From NCBI GenBank assembly GCA_022763115.1, contig JALEGJ010000039.1, positions 1 through 37,117 of the forward strand: a stretch of 37,117 bases of DNA, in the 5' to 3' direction. Positions 1-9,203 of the stretch are shown here, piece after piece. The stretch comes from Aquisalinus sp. (GTDB taxonomy: Bacteria; Pseudomonadota; Alphaproteobacteria; Caulobacterales; Parvularculaceae). Position 1 is the first letter of the stretch; the number at the start of each line of letters is the position of its first letter. Made by a program: the position numbers and the translations under genes. The notes beneath the pieces were generated by a model. That model did no database searches and was not told where the DNA came from. It saw nothing but the letters and a program-made list of their open reading frames with translations.

Positions 1-14
1 ACAGGAGAGCCTTC

Positions 15-1514
15 ATGCTGCCAACCCCGCAGACTGACCTTAAGCCGAATACGCTGGAATATGAAATACTGCCGAAAGTAAAACCGACAGGTTTTCGTGA
101 GTATGATGCACGATGGGTATTTGAAGAAGAAATCAATCTGCTGGGCATACAGGCCCTGGGCGCTGGCCTTGGCACCTTGATCCGCGAACTTGGCAAGGAG
201 CCGCGCATTGTGGTCGGGCACGATTTTCGCGGCTATTCCGCTTCCATCAAGCAGGCCCTGACGGTCGGCCTGATGAGTGCCGGGATCGAGGTCAACGATA
301 TCGGACTTGCCCTCTCCCCTGTGGCCTATTTCGCCCAGTTTGACCTAGATATCCCCTGCGTCGCCATGGTGACCGCCAGCCATAACGAGAATGGCTGGAC
401 GGGCGTGAAAATGGGCGTGAATGCACCCTTGACGTTCGGGCCAGAGGAAATGGGTCGCCTCAAGGAGATCGTCCTGCAAGGCGCCTATAAATCGGCTGAG
501 GGCGGCAACTACAAATATGTTGAGGGTCTGCGCGAGCGCTACATTGCTGACATTTGTGAAGGCGTCAGTTTCAAGCGCAAGATGAAAGTGATTGCCGCCT
601 GCGGCAACGGCACAGCAGGTGCTTTTGCCCCGGAGGCACTTGAACGGCTTGGCCTTGAAGTTGTGCCGATGGACGCCGAGCTCGATCACACATTCCCGAA
701 GTATAATCCTAACCCGGAAGACCTTGAAATGCTGCACGCCATGCAGGCCGCCGTCCGGGAACACGGCGCAGACGTGGCACTCGGCTTTGATGGCGATGGT
801 GACCGCTGCGGTGTTGTCGATAATGAAGGCGAAGAGATTTTCGCTGACAAGATTGGCGTGATGCTGGCGCGTGATCTGTCAGCGCAGCATGAAAATGCCG
901 TGTTCGTTGCAGATGTGAAGTCTACCGGTCTTTTCATGACAGACCCGGTGCTGCTGGAAAACGGGGCGACAACAAAGTACTGGAAAACCGGCCACTCCTA
1001 TATCAAACGCTACTCTCATGAGATCGGCGCGCTGGCCGGGTTTGAAAAATCCGGACACTTCTTTTTTAACAAGCCGTATGGTCGCGGTTATGATGACGGC
1101 CTTGTCGCCGCTATTGCCTTGTTGAAAATGCTCGACCGCAATCCGGACAAGTCACTGGCTGACCTGCGCCGCGCCCTGCCGATGACATACCAGTCACCGA
1201 CCATGTCGCCACACTGTGCGGATGAGGAAAAGTATGATGTCGTGACCAAAATCGTTCAGCATTTTGAAGATCATGCCAAAGCAGGTGGTAGCCTGATTGG
1301 CCAGGCAATTCGCGATGTGAACACCGTGAACGGCGTGAGGGTCACCGTTGAGGATGGCACCTGGGGACTGATCCGTGCTTCTTCCAACAAACCGGAACTG
1401 GTTGTTGTGGTGGAAAGCCCGGCCTCGGAAGAAAATCGCAATGCCATGTTCCGTGAACTCGAAGCTGTCCTGGCTCAGCATCCGCAAGTTGGCGAATTCA
1501 ATCAGAAACTGTAA
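15..1514 (+). CDS. Phosphomannomutase/phosphoglucomutase (alpha-D-phosphohexomutase)
   Basis: This 499-residue protein interconverts hexose 1- and 6-phosphates (mannose and/or glucose) and so feeds nucleotide-sugar and envelope polysaccharide synthesis in the cytoplasm. All family landmarks are visible: the phosphoserine loop TASHNENG with catalytic Ser122, the Mg-binding DGDGDR at 259-264, a sugar-specificity loop FEKSGH in the third domain, and a C-terminal phosphate-binding loop RASSNKPE. The length suits an AlgC/ManB-type bacterial enzyme. The ATG at 15 is preceded by AGGAG at 3-7, so the start is probably complete even though it lies at the window edge. It is followed after 12 bases by the GST gene and may be cotranscribed with it. 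The choice between mannose and glucose as main substrate cannot be made from the sequence, so no symbol is given. Confidence 0.93.
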   Translation: MLPTPQTDLKPNTLEYEILPKVKPTGFREYDARWVFEEEINLLGIQALGAGLGTLIRELGKEPRIVVGHDFRGYSASIKQALTVGLMSAGIEVNDIGLALSPVAYFAQFDLDIPCVAMVTASHNENGWTGVKMGVNAPLTFGPEEMGRLKEIVLQGAYKSAEGGNYKYVEGLRERYIADICEGVSFKRKMKVIAACGNGTAGAFAPEALERLGLEVVPMDAELDHTFPKYNPNPEDLEMLHAMQAAVREHGADVALGFDGDGDRCGVVDNEGEEIFADKIGVMLARDLSAQHENAVFVADVKSTGLFMTDPVLLENGATTKYWKTGHSYIKRYSHEIGALAGFEKSGHFFFNKPYGRGYDDGLVAAIALLKMLDRNPDKSLADLRRALPMTYQSPTMSPHCADEEKYDVVTKIVQHFEDHAKAGGSLIGQAIRDVNTVNGVRVTVEDGTWGLIRASSNKPELVVVVESPASEENRNAMFRELEAVLAQHPQVGEFNQKL

Positions 1515-1526
1515 GGCTTCAGTACC

Positions 1527-2153
1527 ATGACCATAACGCTATATCATTTCCCGCAAAGTCGTTCGCTGCGCGTTGCTTGGCTGCTGGAAGAAATGGGACT
1601 TGAGTATACGCTGAAAACAATCCCGGCGGCGACAGCCCGCGAATACGCCAAGACACCAGAGTATCAGGCCATCAATCCGCTCGGCAAATACCCGACCCTG
1701 ATCGATGGCGACCTGACCATGGTCGAATCCGTGGCGATCATGGACTATCTGATGCACAAATATGATGCAGGGCCCCTCAAACCCGATGTTTCATCACCGG
1801 ATTATGGTCCGTTTACGCAGTGGCTGCATTTTGGCGAGTCCGGTATGGGCATGTATGTTATCATGCTTTTCGCGCACAGCTACCTGCTGCCAGAGGAGCA
1901 CCGCTCTGCAAGGATTGCCGAGTGGGGTCGCGCAGAAACCCACAAGTGCCTTGAGTTTTTGGCTTCAGGCTTGGGTGACAAAGACTATCTGTGCACGTCC
2001 GGATTTACCGCTGCGGATATTTCCGTGTTCTATATGCTGTATCTGCTCAAGATCATCAGGCAGTTTGATGATGCACCGGACAATCTGAAAACCTATTTTG
2101 ACCGCCTCAGGCAGAAGCCTGCCTGGCAAAAGATTTCTGCGATTGAGGCATAA
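1527..2153 (+). CDS. Glutathione S-transferase family protein
   Basis: This 208-residue protein has the two-domain GST layout. An N-terminal thioredoxin-like domain (about residues 1-78) carries the beta-alpha start ITLYHFPQSRS, a cis-Pro region NPLGKYPTL and the glutathione-contacting VESVAIMDYL. An all-alpha C-terminal domain (about 88-200) carries an FTAADISVFYML helix typical of bacterial GSTs. The family conjugates or reduces electrophiles with glutathione in the cytosol; the substrate is unknown. It starts 12 bases after the phosphohexomutase stop, which suggests cotranscription, although no functional link between the two is obvious. It converges with the reductase gene on the opposite strand, and a 9-bp inverted repeat covers its stop codon. 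Confidence 0.9.
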   Translation: MTITLYHFPQSRSLRVAWLLEEMGLEYTLKTIPAATAREYAKTPEYQAINPLGKYPTLIDGDLTMVESVAIMDYLMHKYDAGPLKPDVSSPDYGPFTQWLHFGESGMGMYVIMLFAHSYLLPEEHRSARIAEWGRAETHKCLEFLASGLGDKDYLCTSGFTAADISVFYMLYLLKIIRQFDDAPDNLKTYFDRLRQKPAWQKISAIEA

Positions 2154-2166
2154 ACCACAATCGCAG
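2137..2166. terminator. Inverted repeat between convergent genes (possible bidirectional terminator)
   Basis: CTGCGATTG at 2137-2145 is matched perfectly by CAATCGCAG at 2158-2166 with a 12-base loop that contains the GST stop codon. It lies in the 28-base gap between two convergent genes, where a transcription stop is expected. There is no T-run on either side, so it is at best an atypical intrinsic terminator. Confidence 0.45.
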
Positions 2167-2181
2167 CTCTTGGCCTGAGTA

Positions 2182-3351
2182 TTATTCCTGCTCGAAGGTC
2201 AGCCCTGCATTGGCTTTGAGCCGTTCGATCAGATGACGGCCCATGGCGGGGGCTGGCGTCCAAATGCCACCACCTGTATCCTTTGCCTCGTCTGTCAAAC
2301 AGATCGCGCTTTCAGCAATCATCTTTGATGTTGAGCCATAGCCGGGGTCCCTGTCGCCGGTGACGCCGAGGCGCACGGACTTGCCATCCAGCCCCTCACC
2401 GATAAACAGCACGTCATAATGTCCTGCCTCGCGCTCATCCTTGCTCGGCCCTTCACCGGGCTTCGGTGCATCATCACCCATCATTGAATTGTCGCCAGCT
2501 ATGGCATTGGCTATCTGCTCGCCTTTTTCGCCCGGCCCAGTCAGCATCATCTCATCATAGATAAAGTCCTCACCATACAGATGATCCAGCAGGAAGTTCG
2601 AGCGATGGATATTCTTGGTGTTGATCGCCGCCATAATGAAGGGGGCCGCCCAACTGCCGAGACTTTCATCATATTCCGGCTTGTTGCCTTTTGGCTGTTT
2701 CGGGCCTTCAAACCCCGGCGTGAGACAAAACGGGCTTTTCAGCCATTCCAGTATTTGCGGGTTCTGGAACGCAGCAGCCATCGTTGCTTTGAGGCTCGCG
2801 GCGGTGCCGCCGGAGAAAGTTCCTTGCATTTTACGGACCCGGCCCTTGATGCGGGACACGGGTGCACCGAACTCTTCCTTGGCAAGGGCTTGTAGTCCGT
2901 AAACCCCCAAATCAAAGGGAATTGAATCGAAACCACAAGAAAATACGATCCTGGCGCCAGACTTCTTTGCAGTCTCCTCATGGGCATCAATCATCTGACG
3001 CATCCAGGCAGGCTCACCGCAAAGGTCCACATAATCTGTGCCTGATGCAGCACAGGCGGCCACAAGGTCATTGCCGTAAAGCTGATATGGTCCGACGGTG
3101 GTGCAAATAACCTGCGCACGATCCGTCATCGCTTTGAGTGACGCTTCATCGCCTGCATCCGCAGTCACCAGCGGTGTGTCACCGGGAGCACCGATTTCAT
3201 CCCTGACCTGTGCCAGCTTATCGGCACTGCGTCCTGCCATGGCCCATGAGACTTTGCCTCCAACGCCGTATTGCTGCGCCAGATACTCAGCCACCAGACG
3301 GCCTGTAAAGCCGCTGGCCCCATAGACGATGACGTCAAATTCCTTGCTCAT
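2182..3351 (-). CDS. Saccharopine dehydrogenase family NAD(P)-binding reductase (trans-acting enoyl reductase-like)
   Basis: This 389-residue protein opens with a Rossmann dinucleotide-binding segment: FDVIVYGASGFTGRLVAEYL has the GxSGFTG fingerprint. It continues with features of the saccharopine-dehydrogenase-like reductases that also include mycobacterial trans-acting enoyl reductases, such as VGPYQLYGNDLVAAC, GTDYVDLCGEPAWM and CGFDSIPFDLG. It is probably a cytosolic oxidoreductase acting on a lipid or lipid-like substrate. A role in lysine metabolism is unlikely because the saccharopine-specific C-terminal domain is not evident. A sterol-desaturase-family gene lies 21 bases upstream on the same strand, which supports a shared lipid-modification role (inference). 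An AGAGAG-type ribosome-binding site precedes the ATG. Confidence 0.85.
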   Translation of the reverse strand: MSKEFDVIVYGASGFTGRLVAEYLAQQYGVGGKVSWAMAGRSADKLAQVRDEIGAPGDTPLVTADAGDEASLKAMTDRAQVICTTVGPYQLYGNDLVAACAASGTDYVDLCGEPAWMRQMIDAHEETAKKSGARIVFSCGFDSIPFDLGVYGLQALAKEEFGAPVSRIKGRVRKMQGTFSGGTAASLKATMAAAFQNPQILEWLKSPFCLTPGFEGPKQPKGNKPEYDESLGSWAAPFIMAAINTKNIHRSNFLLDHLYGEDFIYDEMMLTGPGEKGEQIANAIAGDNSMMGDDAPKPGEGPSKDEREAGHYDVLFIGEGLDGKSVRLGVTGDRDPGYGSTSKMIAESAICLTDEAKDTGGGIWTPAPAMGRHLIERLKANAGLTFEQE

Positions 3352-3372
3352 ATTCTCTCTCTTTCGTTGAAC

Positions 3373-4233
3373 TTATTCTGCCGGTGTTTGCCGGGACGTT
3401 GCCTCAGCAGGCACTGATACTTCTTCATTCTTGTCCGTGTATAACGGCCAGAACATCTCGTGCTGCCAGTTTTTCTGAGGGATATTCTCTATCCCGTATT
3501 CAGGTGGATACGTCTGGCTGATTTTAGCCGTGCCGAACAGGACATCCCAGAAAAACAGAAGGTTGCCGTAATTGCCCTTGTAATTGGTGACACCATCCTC
3601 TTTATGCAGACCGTGATGGGCAAAGTGTGTTGTCGGTGTCGAGATGGTGCGCTGCATGACCCAGACGAAGGGCTTGAGCAACGAAATCGAATACAGTTTT
3701 TGATCCCATTTCACTGTCGAATGCGCGCCGAAAATAATGCTCTGCTTGATAATGATGTAGACAGCATAAACTGCCCCCAGCCCCAGATGCACGAGCGCAG
3801 CACCAGCCCAGAGCGACGGGATCAACAGGAAATAGAAAATGTTGTTCCGGTAGGTCAGGCGCACACCCATATAATTGCAGGAATGATGAGCCCGGTGGAG
3901 ATTATAGAGCGCAGGCACATTGTGACAGGTTCGGTGCCACCAGTACTGCGTCAGGTCATCTCCCAGTAACAGAACAATCACCATGGCCCACCAGGGCAGC
4001 CCGCTCCAGGCATTGGCCGAGCCAGGGAAAACAGCCTCGAGTATCACAGGGGTTATATAGAAAGCGAAAGGTGTAATGATGAGGAACAGGGACAGGGTGC
4101 CGACAATTTCGATCCAGATATCGCCCGGCTTCATCTTGGCCCGGTCATGAAACGTCCCGATCAGAAGCTCCAGCAGGACGAAGCCAAAAAGGATTGCAAT
4201 AATGATGGGTTTATAGTCGATCGCCTGTTCCAT
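3373..4233 (-). CDS. Sterol desaturase / fatty acid hydroxylase family membrane protein
   Basis: This 286-residue integral membrane protein carries the three histidine clusters of the di-iron fatty acid hydroxylase superfamily: HRTCH (HxxxH), LHRAHHS (HxxHH) and THFAHHGLH (HxxHH). Hydrophobic segments lie near residues 8-26, 44-66, 78-96 and 125-160. The family hydroxylates or desaturates sterols, carotenoids, fatty acids or ether lipids with O2 in the membrane; the substrate here is unknown. It is the upstream partner of the saccharopine-dehydrogenase-like reductase (21-base gap) and lies 36 bases after the TauE/SafE gene, so all four minus-strand genes from DusA onward could share a transcript. 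The C-terminal tail after about residue 265 is charged and poorly conserved in character. Confidence 0.88.
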   Translation of the reverse strand: MEQAIDYKPIIIAILFGFVLLELLIGTFHDRAKMKPGDIWIEIVGTLSLFLIITPFAFYITPVILEAVFPGSANAWSGLPWWAMVIVLLLGDDLTQYWWHRTCHNVPALYNLHRAHHSCNYMGVRLTYRNNIFYFLLIPSLWAGAALVHLGLGAVYAVYIIIKQSIIFGAHSTVKWDQKLYSISLLKPFVWVMQRTISTPTTHFAHHGLHKEDGVTNYKGNYGNLLFFWDVLFGTAKISQTYPPEYGIENIPQKNWQHEMFWPLYTDKNEEVSVPAEATSRQTPAE

Positions 4234-4269
4234 CCTCTGATCCTATCCGATTACAACCTTGCCCTCAAA

Positions 4270-5109
4270 TCAGTTCAGCACATCAAGAATCATGAGCCCG
4301 GCTGTGATCGTCAGATAGATCGCAAAGATGCGGTTCAGCCAGGTATCATCAAGGCGATGGGCGATATTCGCGCCGATGGGGGCCGTAATCGTGGTCATGC
4401 TGGCGATAATCAGGAAAGCCGGCAATGAAACAAAACCGACAGAGAGCGGCGGCAACCCCGCCTGCCCCCAGCCCACAAGCATGAACCCGACAGTGCCGGG
4501 CACCGCGATGGCAAGGCCAAAGCCTGCTGCCGTTGCAATCGCCTGATGGATGGTGCGGCCAAAAGCTGTCAGGACAATCACGCCCATGACGCCGCCGCCA
4601 ATCCCCATGAGGCTGGAGAGAAGACCGATAGTGCCGCCCAGACTGGCGCGAACTGCACCACCGGGTACCGGCGCCAGATCATCTCCACTTTGTGGCTTCT
4701 TGCGATCAAACAATCCCTTGCGGATCGCAACAGCCAAGGCACCGATGGCAAAAATAAGCGTTAGTGCATCCGCCTGCAGAACACGCGCGAGCAAAGCGCC
4801 GGCGACAGCTCCGGCGATGATCCATGGCGCCCAACTTTTCAACAGACTGATATCCACGGCTCCGTGGCGATGATGGGTCGAGACAGAGCGCCATGACGTG
4901 ATGATAATGGTGGCGAGTGAAGTGCCTACAGCAATCTTTATGCGGACAGCATCCGGTACATCCAGCACACCGAACACGGCATAGAGTGCCGGTACAATCA
5001 CGATGCCGCCACCGATACCAAACAGGCCCCCAATGAAACCGGCAAAAAGACCGACCCCCAGCAGGAGCACAAGCAACAAGAACATGTCGGGCGAGAAAAA
5101 GGATTCCAT
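4270..5109 (-). CDS. TauE/SafE family sulfite exporter / anion permease
   Basis: This 279-residue protein is almost wholly hydrophobic, with about eight predicted transmembrane segments. It has the two TauE/SafE repeats, each beginning with a glycine-rich stretch: FIGGLFGIGGGIVIVPAL near residue 25 and SLMGIGGGVMGVIVL near 165. Members export sulfite, sulfoacetate or other organosulfur anions across the inner membrane, but most are uncharacterised and the substrate here is not known. Its ATG shares one base with the stop codon of the DusA gene (TGATG), which indicates translational coupling. An alkyl-sulfatase is encoded at 34145-36130, but it is 29 kb away and gives no contextual support for a sulfur role. 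Confidence 0.88.
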   Translation of the reverse strand: MESFFSPDMFLLLVLLLGVGLFAGFIGGLFGIGGGIVIVPALYAVFGVLDVPDAVRIKIAVGTSLATIIITSWRSVSTHHRHGAVDISLLKSWAPWIIAGAVAGALLARVLQADALTLIFAIGALAVAIRKGLFDRKKPQSGDDLAPVPGGAVRASLGGTIGLLSSLMGIGGGVMGVIVLTAFGRTIHQAIATAAGFGLAIAVPGTVGFMLVGWGQAGLPPLSVGFVSLPAFLIIASMTTITAPIGANIAHRLDDTWLNRIFAIYLTITAGLMILDVLN

Positions 5110-6098
5110 CAGGCAGCTTCTTCAAAGGCGGCCTGCGGCAGTTTAGTCAGTGCGTCGCGCAAGACATTTTCATCTGCCCCGCTCTTGCAGCCCTCAATCG
5201 TCAGATATTGCCGCCACGCTTTTGCGCCGGGCTGACCATGGAACAAGCCTATCATGTGCCGTGTCACAGCATTCAGCTTGCCGCCATTAGCAAGATGCGA
5301 CGCGCTGTAATCTATCATTGCTTCGACAACAGCCCGCCGGCTCGGTTGATCTGTCGCCGCCCCGAAAAGCTGACTGTCCACTTCAGCCAGCAGATATGGT
5401 GTTTCATAAGCAGCTCGGCCCAGCATCACGCCATCAAAGCGCTCCAGATGCTCTTGTGATTGCACATGGTCTGTAATGCCACCGTTGAGTACAATTGTGA
5501 GGCCAGGATGTTTTTCTTTCAGTCTGGCAACAATCTCGTAATCCAGCGGCGGGATGGTGCGGTTTTCCTTCGGGCTTAATCCCTGCAGCCATGCTTTGCG
5601 CGCATGGACAATAAACGTGTCGCAGCCGGTTTCTGCTACTTTTTCAACGAAAGAAAACAGACTTTCATTCGGGTCCTGATCGTCCACGCCGAGGCGACAT
5701 TTGACAGTGACTGGCACAGCCACTTCTTTGCGCATGGCCGCAATACAGTCAGCGACCAGATCGGGATCACGCATCAGGCAGGCCCCGAAAGTGCCGGACT
5801 GGACCCTGTCCGACGGGCAACCCACATTGAGATTTACTTCGTCATAGCCATAGCTCTCCGCGATGATTGCTGCTTCGGCGAGTTTCACAGAATCGCTGCC
5901 GCCGAGTTGAATGGCCACCGGATGCTCTGCTGCATCAAAGCCGAGCAGATAGTCCCTGTCTCCACGCAGGATCGCGTCTGCCACGATCATCTCAGTGTAC
6001 AGAAGCGCCTTTTGGCTCAGCTGTCGGTGAAAATACCGACAATGACGATCCGTCCAGTCGATCATGGGTGCAATACAAAAACGGTGTATACTGTTCAT
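5109..6098 (-). CDS. dusA: tRNA-dihydrouridine(20/20a) synthase DusA
   Basis: This 329-residue FMN enzyme reduces uridine 20/20a in the tRNA D-loop with NADPH. It matches DusA rather than DusB or DusC by the N-terminal APMIDWTDRHCRYF, the catalytic NVGCPSDRVQ with Cys94, TVKCRLGVDD, and the DusA-specific HARKAWLQGLSPKENR followed by IPPLDY. The length is typical. It is the first gene of a minus-strand group, with a 258-base region upstream. It overlaps the downstream permease gene by one base, which looks like chance operon packing rather than a functional relation. Confidence 0.95.
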   Translation of the reverse strand: MNSIHRFCIAPMIDWTDRHCRYFHRQLSQKALLYTEMIVADAILRGDRDYLLGFDAAEHPVAIQLGGSDSVKLAEAAIIAESYGYDEVNLNVGCPSDRVQSGTFGACLMRDPDLVADCIAAMRKEVAVPVTVKCRLGVDDQDPNESLFSFVEKVAETGCDTFIVHARKAWLQGLSPKENRTIPPLDYEIVARLKEKHPGLTIVLNGGITDHVQSQEHLERFDGVMLGRAAYETPYLLAEVDSQLFGAATDQPSRRAVVEAMIDYSASHLANGGKLNAVTRHMIGLFHGQPGAKAWRQYLTIEGCKSGADENVLRDALTKLPQAAFEEAA

Positions 6099-6356
6099 TT
6101 TAACTTAAACTATTTCTGAAGTACTTTTTGAAGCCTTTACCAAACCCGGGAGTATTTACCTTCGCACGCACTTTTTTGCAAAGAAATGCACATATCTGCA
6201 ACATGCATTACTCCTGCTGCGATACAGCCTAAACAGACGGACTTCATCTGTTACAGATATTATGACCACAGACACACAATGACAGGTTTCCATAGGATGC
6301 CAGCTACGCCTTTAGAGAACCAATCATACTGGCTTCTATCGCTTAAATTCGCTGAA

Positions 6357-9152
6357 CTAACCTAATGCGCCATAAAAGTTGCTAATCCCGCTCGTAACTT
6401 CCCGGACCATCCTCATGTAACGCTTCAGTGGGTCAATAAAGTCTGATTGAATTTGATCGTTTAGTTCCGGACTATTATCTGGATAGGTCGCAGGTTCGGT
6501 TACGGTGAAGTCCTCAGTTCCCAGGCTATCTTGCGGGAATAATGTCGTCAGCACATCGCTGGCATCATCCACCTGCAATCGGAATACCATCCGGAGAATG
6601 TCTTCTTTTTTGGCACCTGCGTAGGGTGACAAATCTGGTAACTTGGCCGCCAGGACGAATAAATGCTGGATAATTGCAATCCTAATAGCGTGCAGGATAT
6701 CAAGGTCAGCAGGCATGAACTCATCGCCTCTCCTCAATTCCATTGCTTCTAATTGATCAGACAAAGCAATACTGTCAGATCGCAATTGAGCTGCTAACTG
6801 CAAGGCAGCAAAATATCGTTTGTCGTTAGACAACTCACGCGCTAACATGGCACATGCCTGCACGAGGTCAGGCTCTTTGCCAGAAAGGGGCCGGGTCGCC
6901 CAAAAGGAGCCATCAAAGATTTTCATATATGCTATGAAAATCTTAATCTCACTTAGCCCCCTGGCTTTGGCGACGAGACGCATCAAACGATTGAACCGAT
7001 CAGAATTGTTCTTAAGCCAAATAAAGTAATCTTGCTCTGCTGAAATCGCTCGCCCGATACCGCCGGTCAGGTTTGCTAGCAACCCCATCTGTTGTAAAAT
7101 CGCGTTATGCGGTATAGCCCGGATCCTGCGCAAGGACATGTCCTCCTGGTCTTGCACTGCTTGCCGTTTAGACTGTCTTGATCCGGTGGTCGGCAAGAAA
7201 GCCAACCCAATCGCCGAGACTGTCGTTTGATATGCCTGGTCAGCATACAAACTCTCTTGTTGAGATTTGACCGTCCTGTAAAAATCAAGACTGGTACTTA
7301 TATCTTCGTAAAAAGGATCGGATACCAGACTATAATCCAGAGCTTTTCTGTTAGCCTCAAGAATAGCGCCTATGACTGACACAGCGAGAGTTTTATTGCC
7401 AAAGAGCAAATATCCGTCGCCTCCCTGAAAACTGTTCTCATGCACCAGGGCGATATCGCGATCAGAAAATTGCTTGCGAGCCCACGGGGACAGGGCATAC
7501 AGCGCCCTGTCCTCGAAACTACATTGATGATTCCCCCTCCCCATAGACTCGCCATGCGTGTTGAATATAACAGCTTCATGGTGGCCAAGATCATGCTTAT
7601 CCATCAAATCTGCCAGGTGGCCCTGAAGCCTTTCGATCGCGAGCGCTGCAGGTATTTGCCCCATAAACCTCCCGGCGTCCGAGAACCCGGCCTGAATACA
7701 GACAGCTCCGCGTTTTTCGACATAGCGTCGATACTCCACTTGTTTGAAAAGTACATCCAGGATGCGTCGTGATCGATCCAGGGCACGTGGGGTTTCGAAA
7801 AGTGGGCAAATATCGACCTTATCATCAATGCCAAACAACTTTGTAAGGTATAAAGCTGTAAGAACTGTGACGGGGTTTTCCAGTTCAGCTATCAGTAATC
7901 GGATCGGTTGTTCTGTATCGATATGTTTCAAAATTTGCGCCATAGCTATGATTAGCCTGGAAGCATCAGACCTTTCTATAGCGAGGGAAGCAAAGTTTAC
8001 TTGCACAGGCTGCACACCCCGGATTAATTTCTGTACCTTTTCCAACGCAGAACGACCGAACAGATCCTCGTCATTATCCAGGTTTAAAACTTGCCTTGCC
8101 GCGTTTCTGATCTGAGCGGCATTGAGCCGGAAATGCACATGTCCCATACCAAGATTGAACGAATTCATATCTGCAAGTAGTGTTGCAGCTTTCTTAGCTG
8201 AACCGGATTCAGTTTCAGCAACAGCTGTGGCGAGACAAGTGCGTACGTCACTCAAATCAGAATACGCCACACTATTATCAGTTAACTGATTAGCTGCGAT
8301 TGAAACATCATTAGCTTTCAAAAGGTCTGGCTCAAACAGTGCGAGAACGGACTGACTATGTTGCTTTATAGCATTTAACTTTAGCGATGCTTTTTTGACA
8401 GCTTGGTGCTGAGTACTATTTTGCAAGTCTGATAAGCCATTTTGATAGAGCTCAACCCGGCGAACCTTCTCTATGAGTCTATGCCGGATAACATCTTGCC
8501 AACCAATATCTGAGCGGCCGTCCATATCATAACCAACCCACGTAGCAAGTTTCATCGGGGCAGGAGAAAATGACCTCCAACTATCAGGAAAGGACATGCT
8601 GGCATCTTCAATGAGTTTTTTGTGAAGGAGGCTGATCGCGGTGGAGGCATGTTCCATCGCGCAGAGTACGGCTTCGTGCTCCTCTTTCAGAGTGATAGAG
8701 TTGTCCGGATAATGTTCAAGCTCGGCTGGGGCTAGATCAGCTCCTGATACATTTTCCACTAATGCTTCACGTTGCGCCTTTGATAAAATAAATGTCGGAT
8801 GTCCGGTAAAGACAATAACATCTTTTGTTTTTTGCCAAGCTGCACAAAATGTCTCGAAATCAGAACAGTTAAGGCCGCTGCGAACTGCATCGGATAAGCG
8901 ATGTTCGGGTAACTTTTCGTCACTCAATGAAAGATACTGTTTGAGCGCTCGCGAACGGTCCAGGAAAGCACTGTCGCTATAAGATTTGATAAGCTTCGAT
9001 AGCCCCTCGGCCGACAATTCTTGAGACTCAATCTGTATAGAGAGTTCATGCGCCAGCTGTCTTACCGGGTTAGACAAGGGGTCAACAGCAATATATTCCC
9101 GCAACTCAGTGAGGCGTTTGCGCAAGGCACCCTCAATCTCTCTTGTATTCAT
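6357..9152 (-). CDS. Divergent phosphoenolpyruvate carboxylase-like protein
   Basis: This protein (931 residues from the ATG at 9152) aligns with PEP carboxylase along its whole length but is strongly diverged. Retained are the catalytic His in FTGHPTF (H118), the metal Glu in PLFETPRAL (E453), the metal Asp in GFSDAG (D492), the GSRQSKR and RAIP motifs near 657-663 and 678-681, and a C-terminal glycine. Changed are HPTE to HPTF, GGDRDG to GYDMDG, the lysine of SDSAKD (an Arg lies nearby) and the HGRGGS loop, which is two residues shorter and reads HGESMGRG. A true PEPC would make oxaloacetate from PEP and bicarbonate. It is last in the zwf-to-eda operon, starting about 50 bases after eda. 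A GTG at 9179 is an alternative start; neither has a good ribosome-binding site. Activity is uncertain. Confidence 0.75.
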   Translation of the reverse strand: MNTREIEGALRKRLTELREYIAVDPLSNPVRQLAHELSIQIESQELSAEGLSKLIKSYSDSAFLDRSRALKQYLSLSDEKLPEHRLSDAVRSGLNCSDFETFCAAWQKTKDVIVFTGHPTFILSKAQREALVENVSGADLAPAELEHYPDNSITLKEEHEAVLCAMEHASTAISLLHKKLIEDASMSFPDSWRSFSPAPMKLATWVGYDMDGRSDIGWQDVIRHRLIEKVRRVELYQNGLSDLQNSTQHQAVKKASLKLNAIKQHSQSVLALFEPDLLKANDVSIAANQLTDNSVAYSDLSDVRTCLATAVAETESGSAKKAATLLADMNSFNLGMGHVHFRLNAAQIRNAARQVLNLDNDEDLFGRSALEKVQKLIRGVQPVQVNFASLAIERSDASRLIIAMAQILKHIDTEQPIRLLIAELENPVTVLTALYLTKLFGIDDKVDICPLFETPRALDRSRRILDVLFKQVEYRRYVEKRGAVCIQAGFSDAGRFMGQIPAALAIERLQGHLADLMDKHDLGHHEAVIFNTHGESMGRGNHQCSFEDRALYALSPWARKQFSDRDIALVHENSFQGGDGYLLFGNKTLAVSVIGAILEANRKALDYSLVSDPFYEDISTSLDFYRTVKSQQESLYADQAYQTTVSAIGLAFLPTTGSRQSKRQAVQDQEDMSLRRIRAIPHNAILQQMGLLANLTGGIGRAISAEQDYFIWLKNNSDRFNRLMRLVAKARGLSEIKIFIAYMKIFDGSFWATRPLSGKEPDLVQACAMLARELSNDKRYFAALQLAAQLRSDSIALSDQLEAMELRRGDEFMPADLDILHAIRIAIIQHLFVLAAKLPDLSPYAGAKKEDILRMVFRLQVDDASDVLTTLFPQDSLGTEDFTVTEPATYPDNSPELNDQIQSDFIDPLKRYMRMVREVTSGISNFYGALG

Positions 9153-9203
9153 GCTATGTGTTGCCTTTTCTAACTGCACTAACCTGAGTTCAGAATCATA
9201 GCC

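Noticed and set aside
6099..6356. Search for a terminator of the PEPC-like gene and a dusA promoter; AATGCA (6185-6190) pairs with TGCATT (6204-6209)
   Set aside because: The 6-bp AT-rich stem has no following T-run and no clear promoter hexamers were seen, so neither call is supported.
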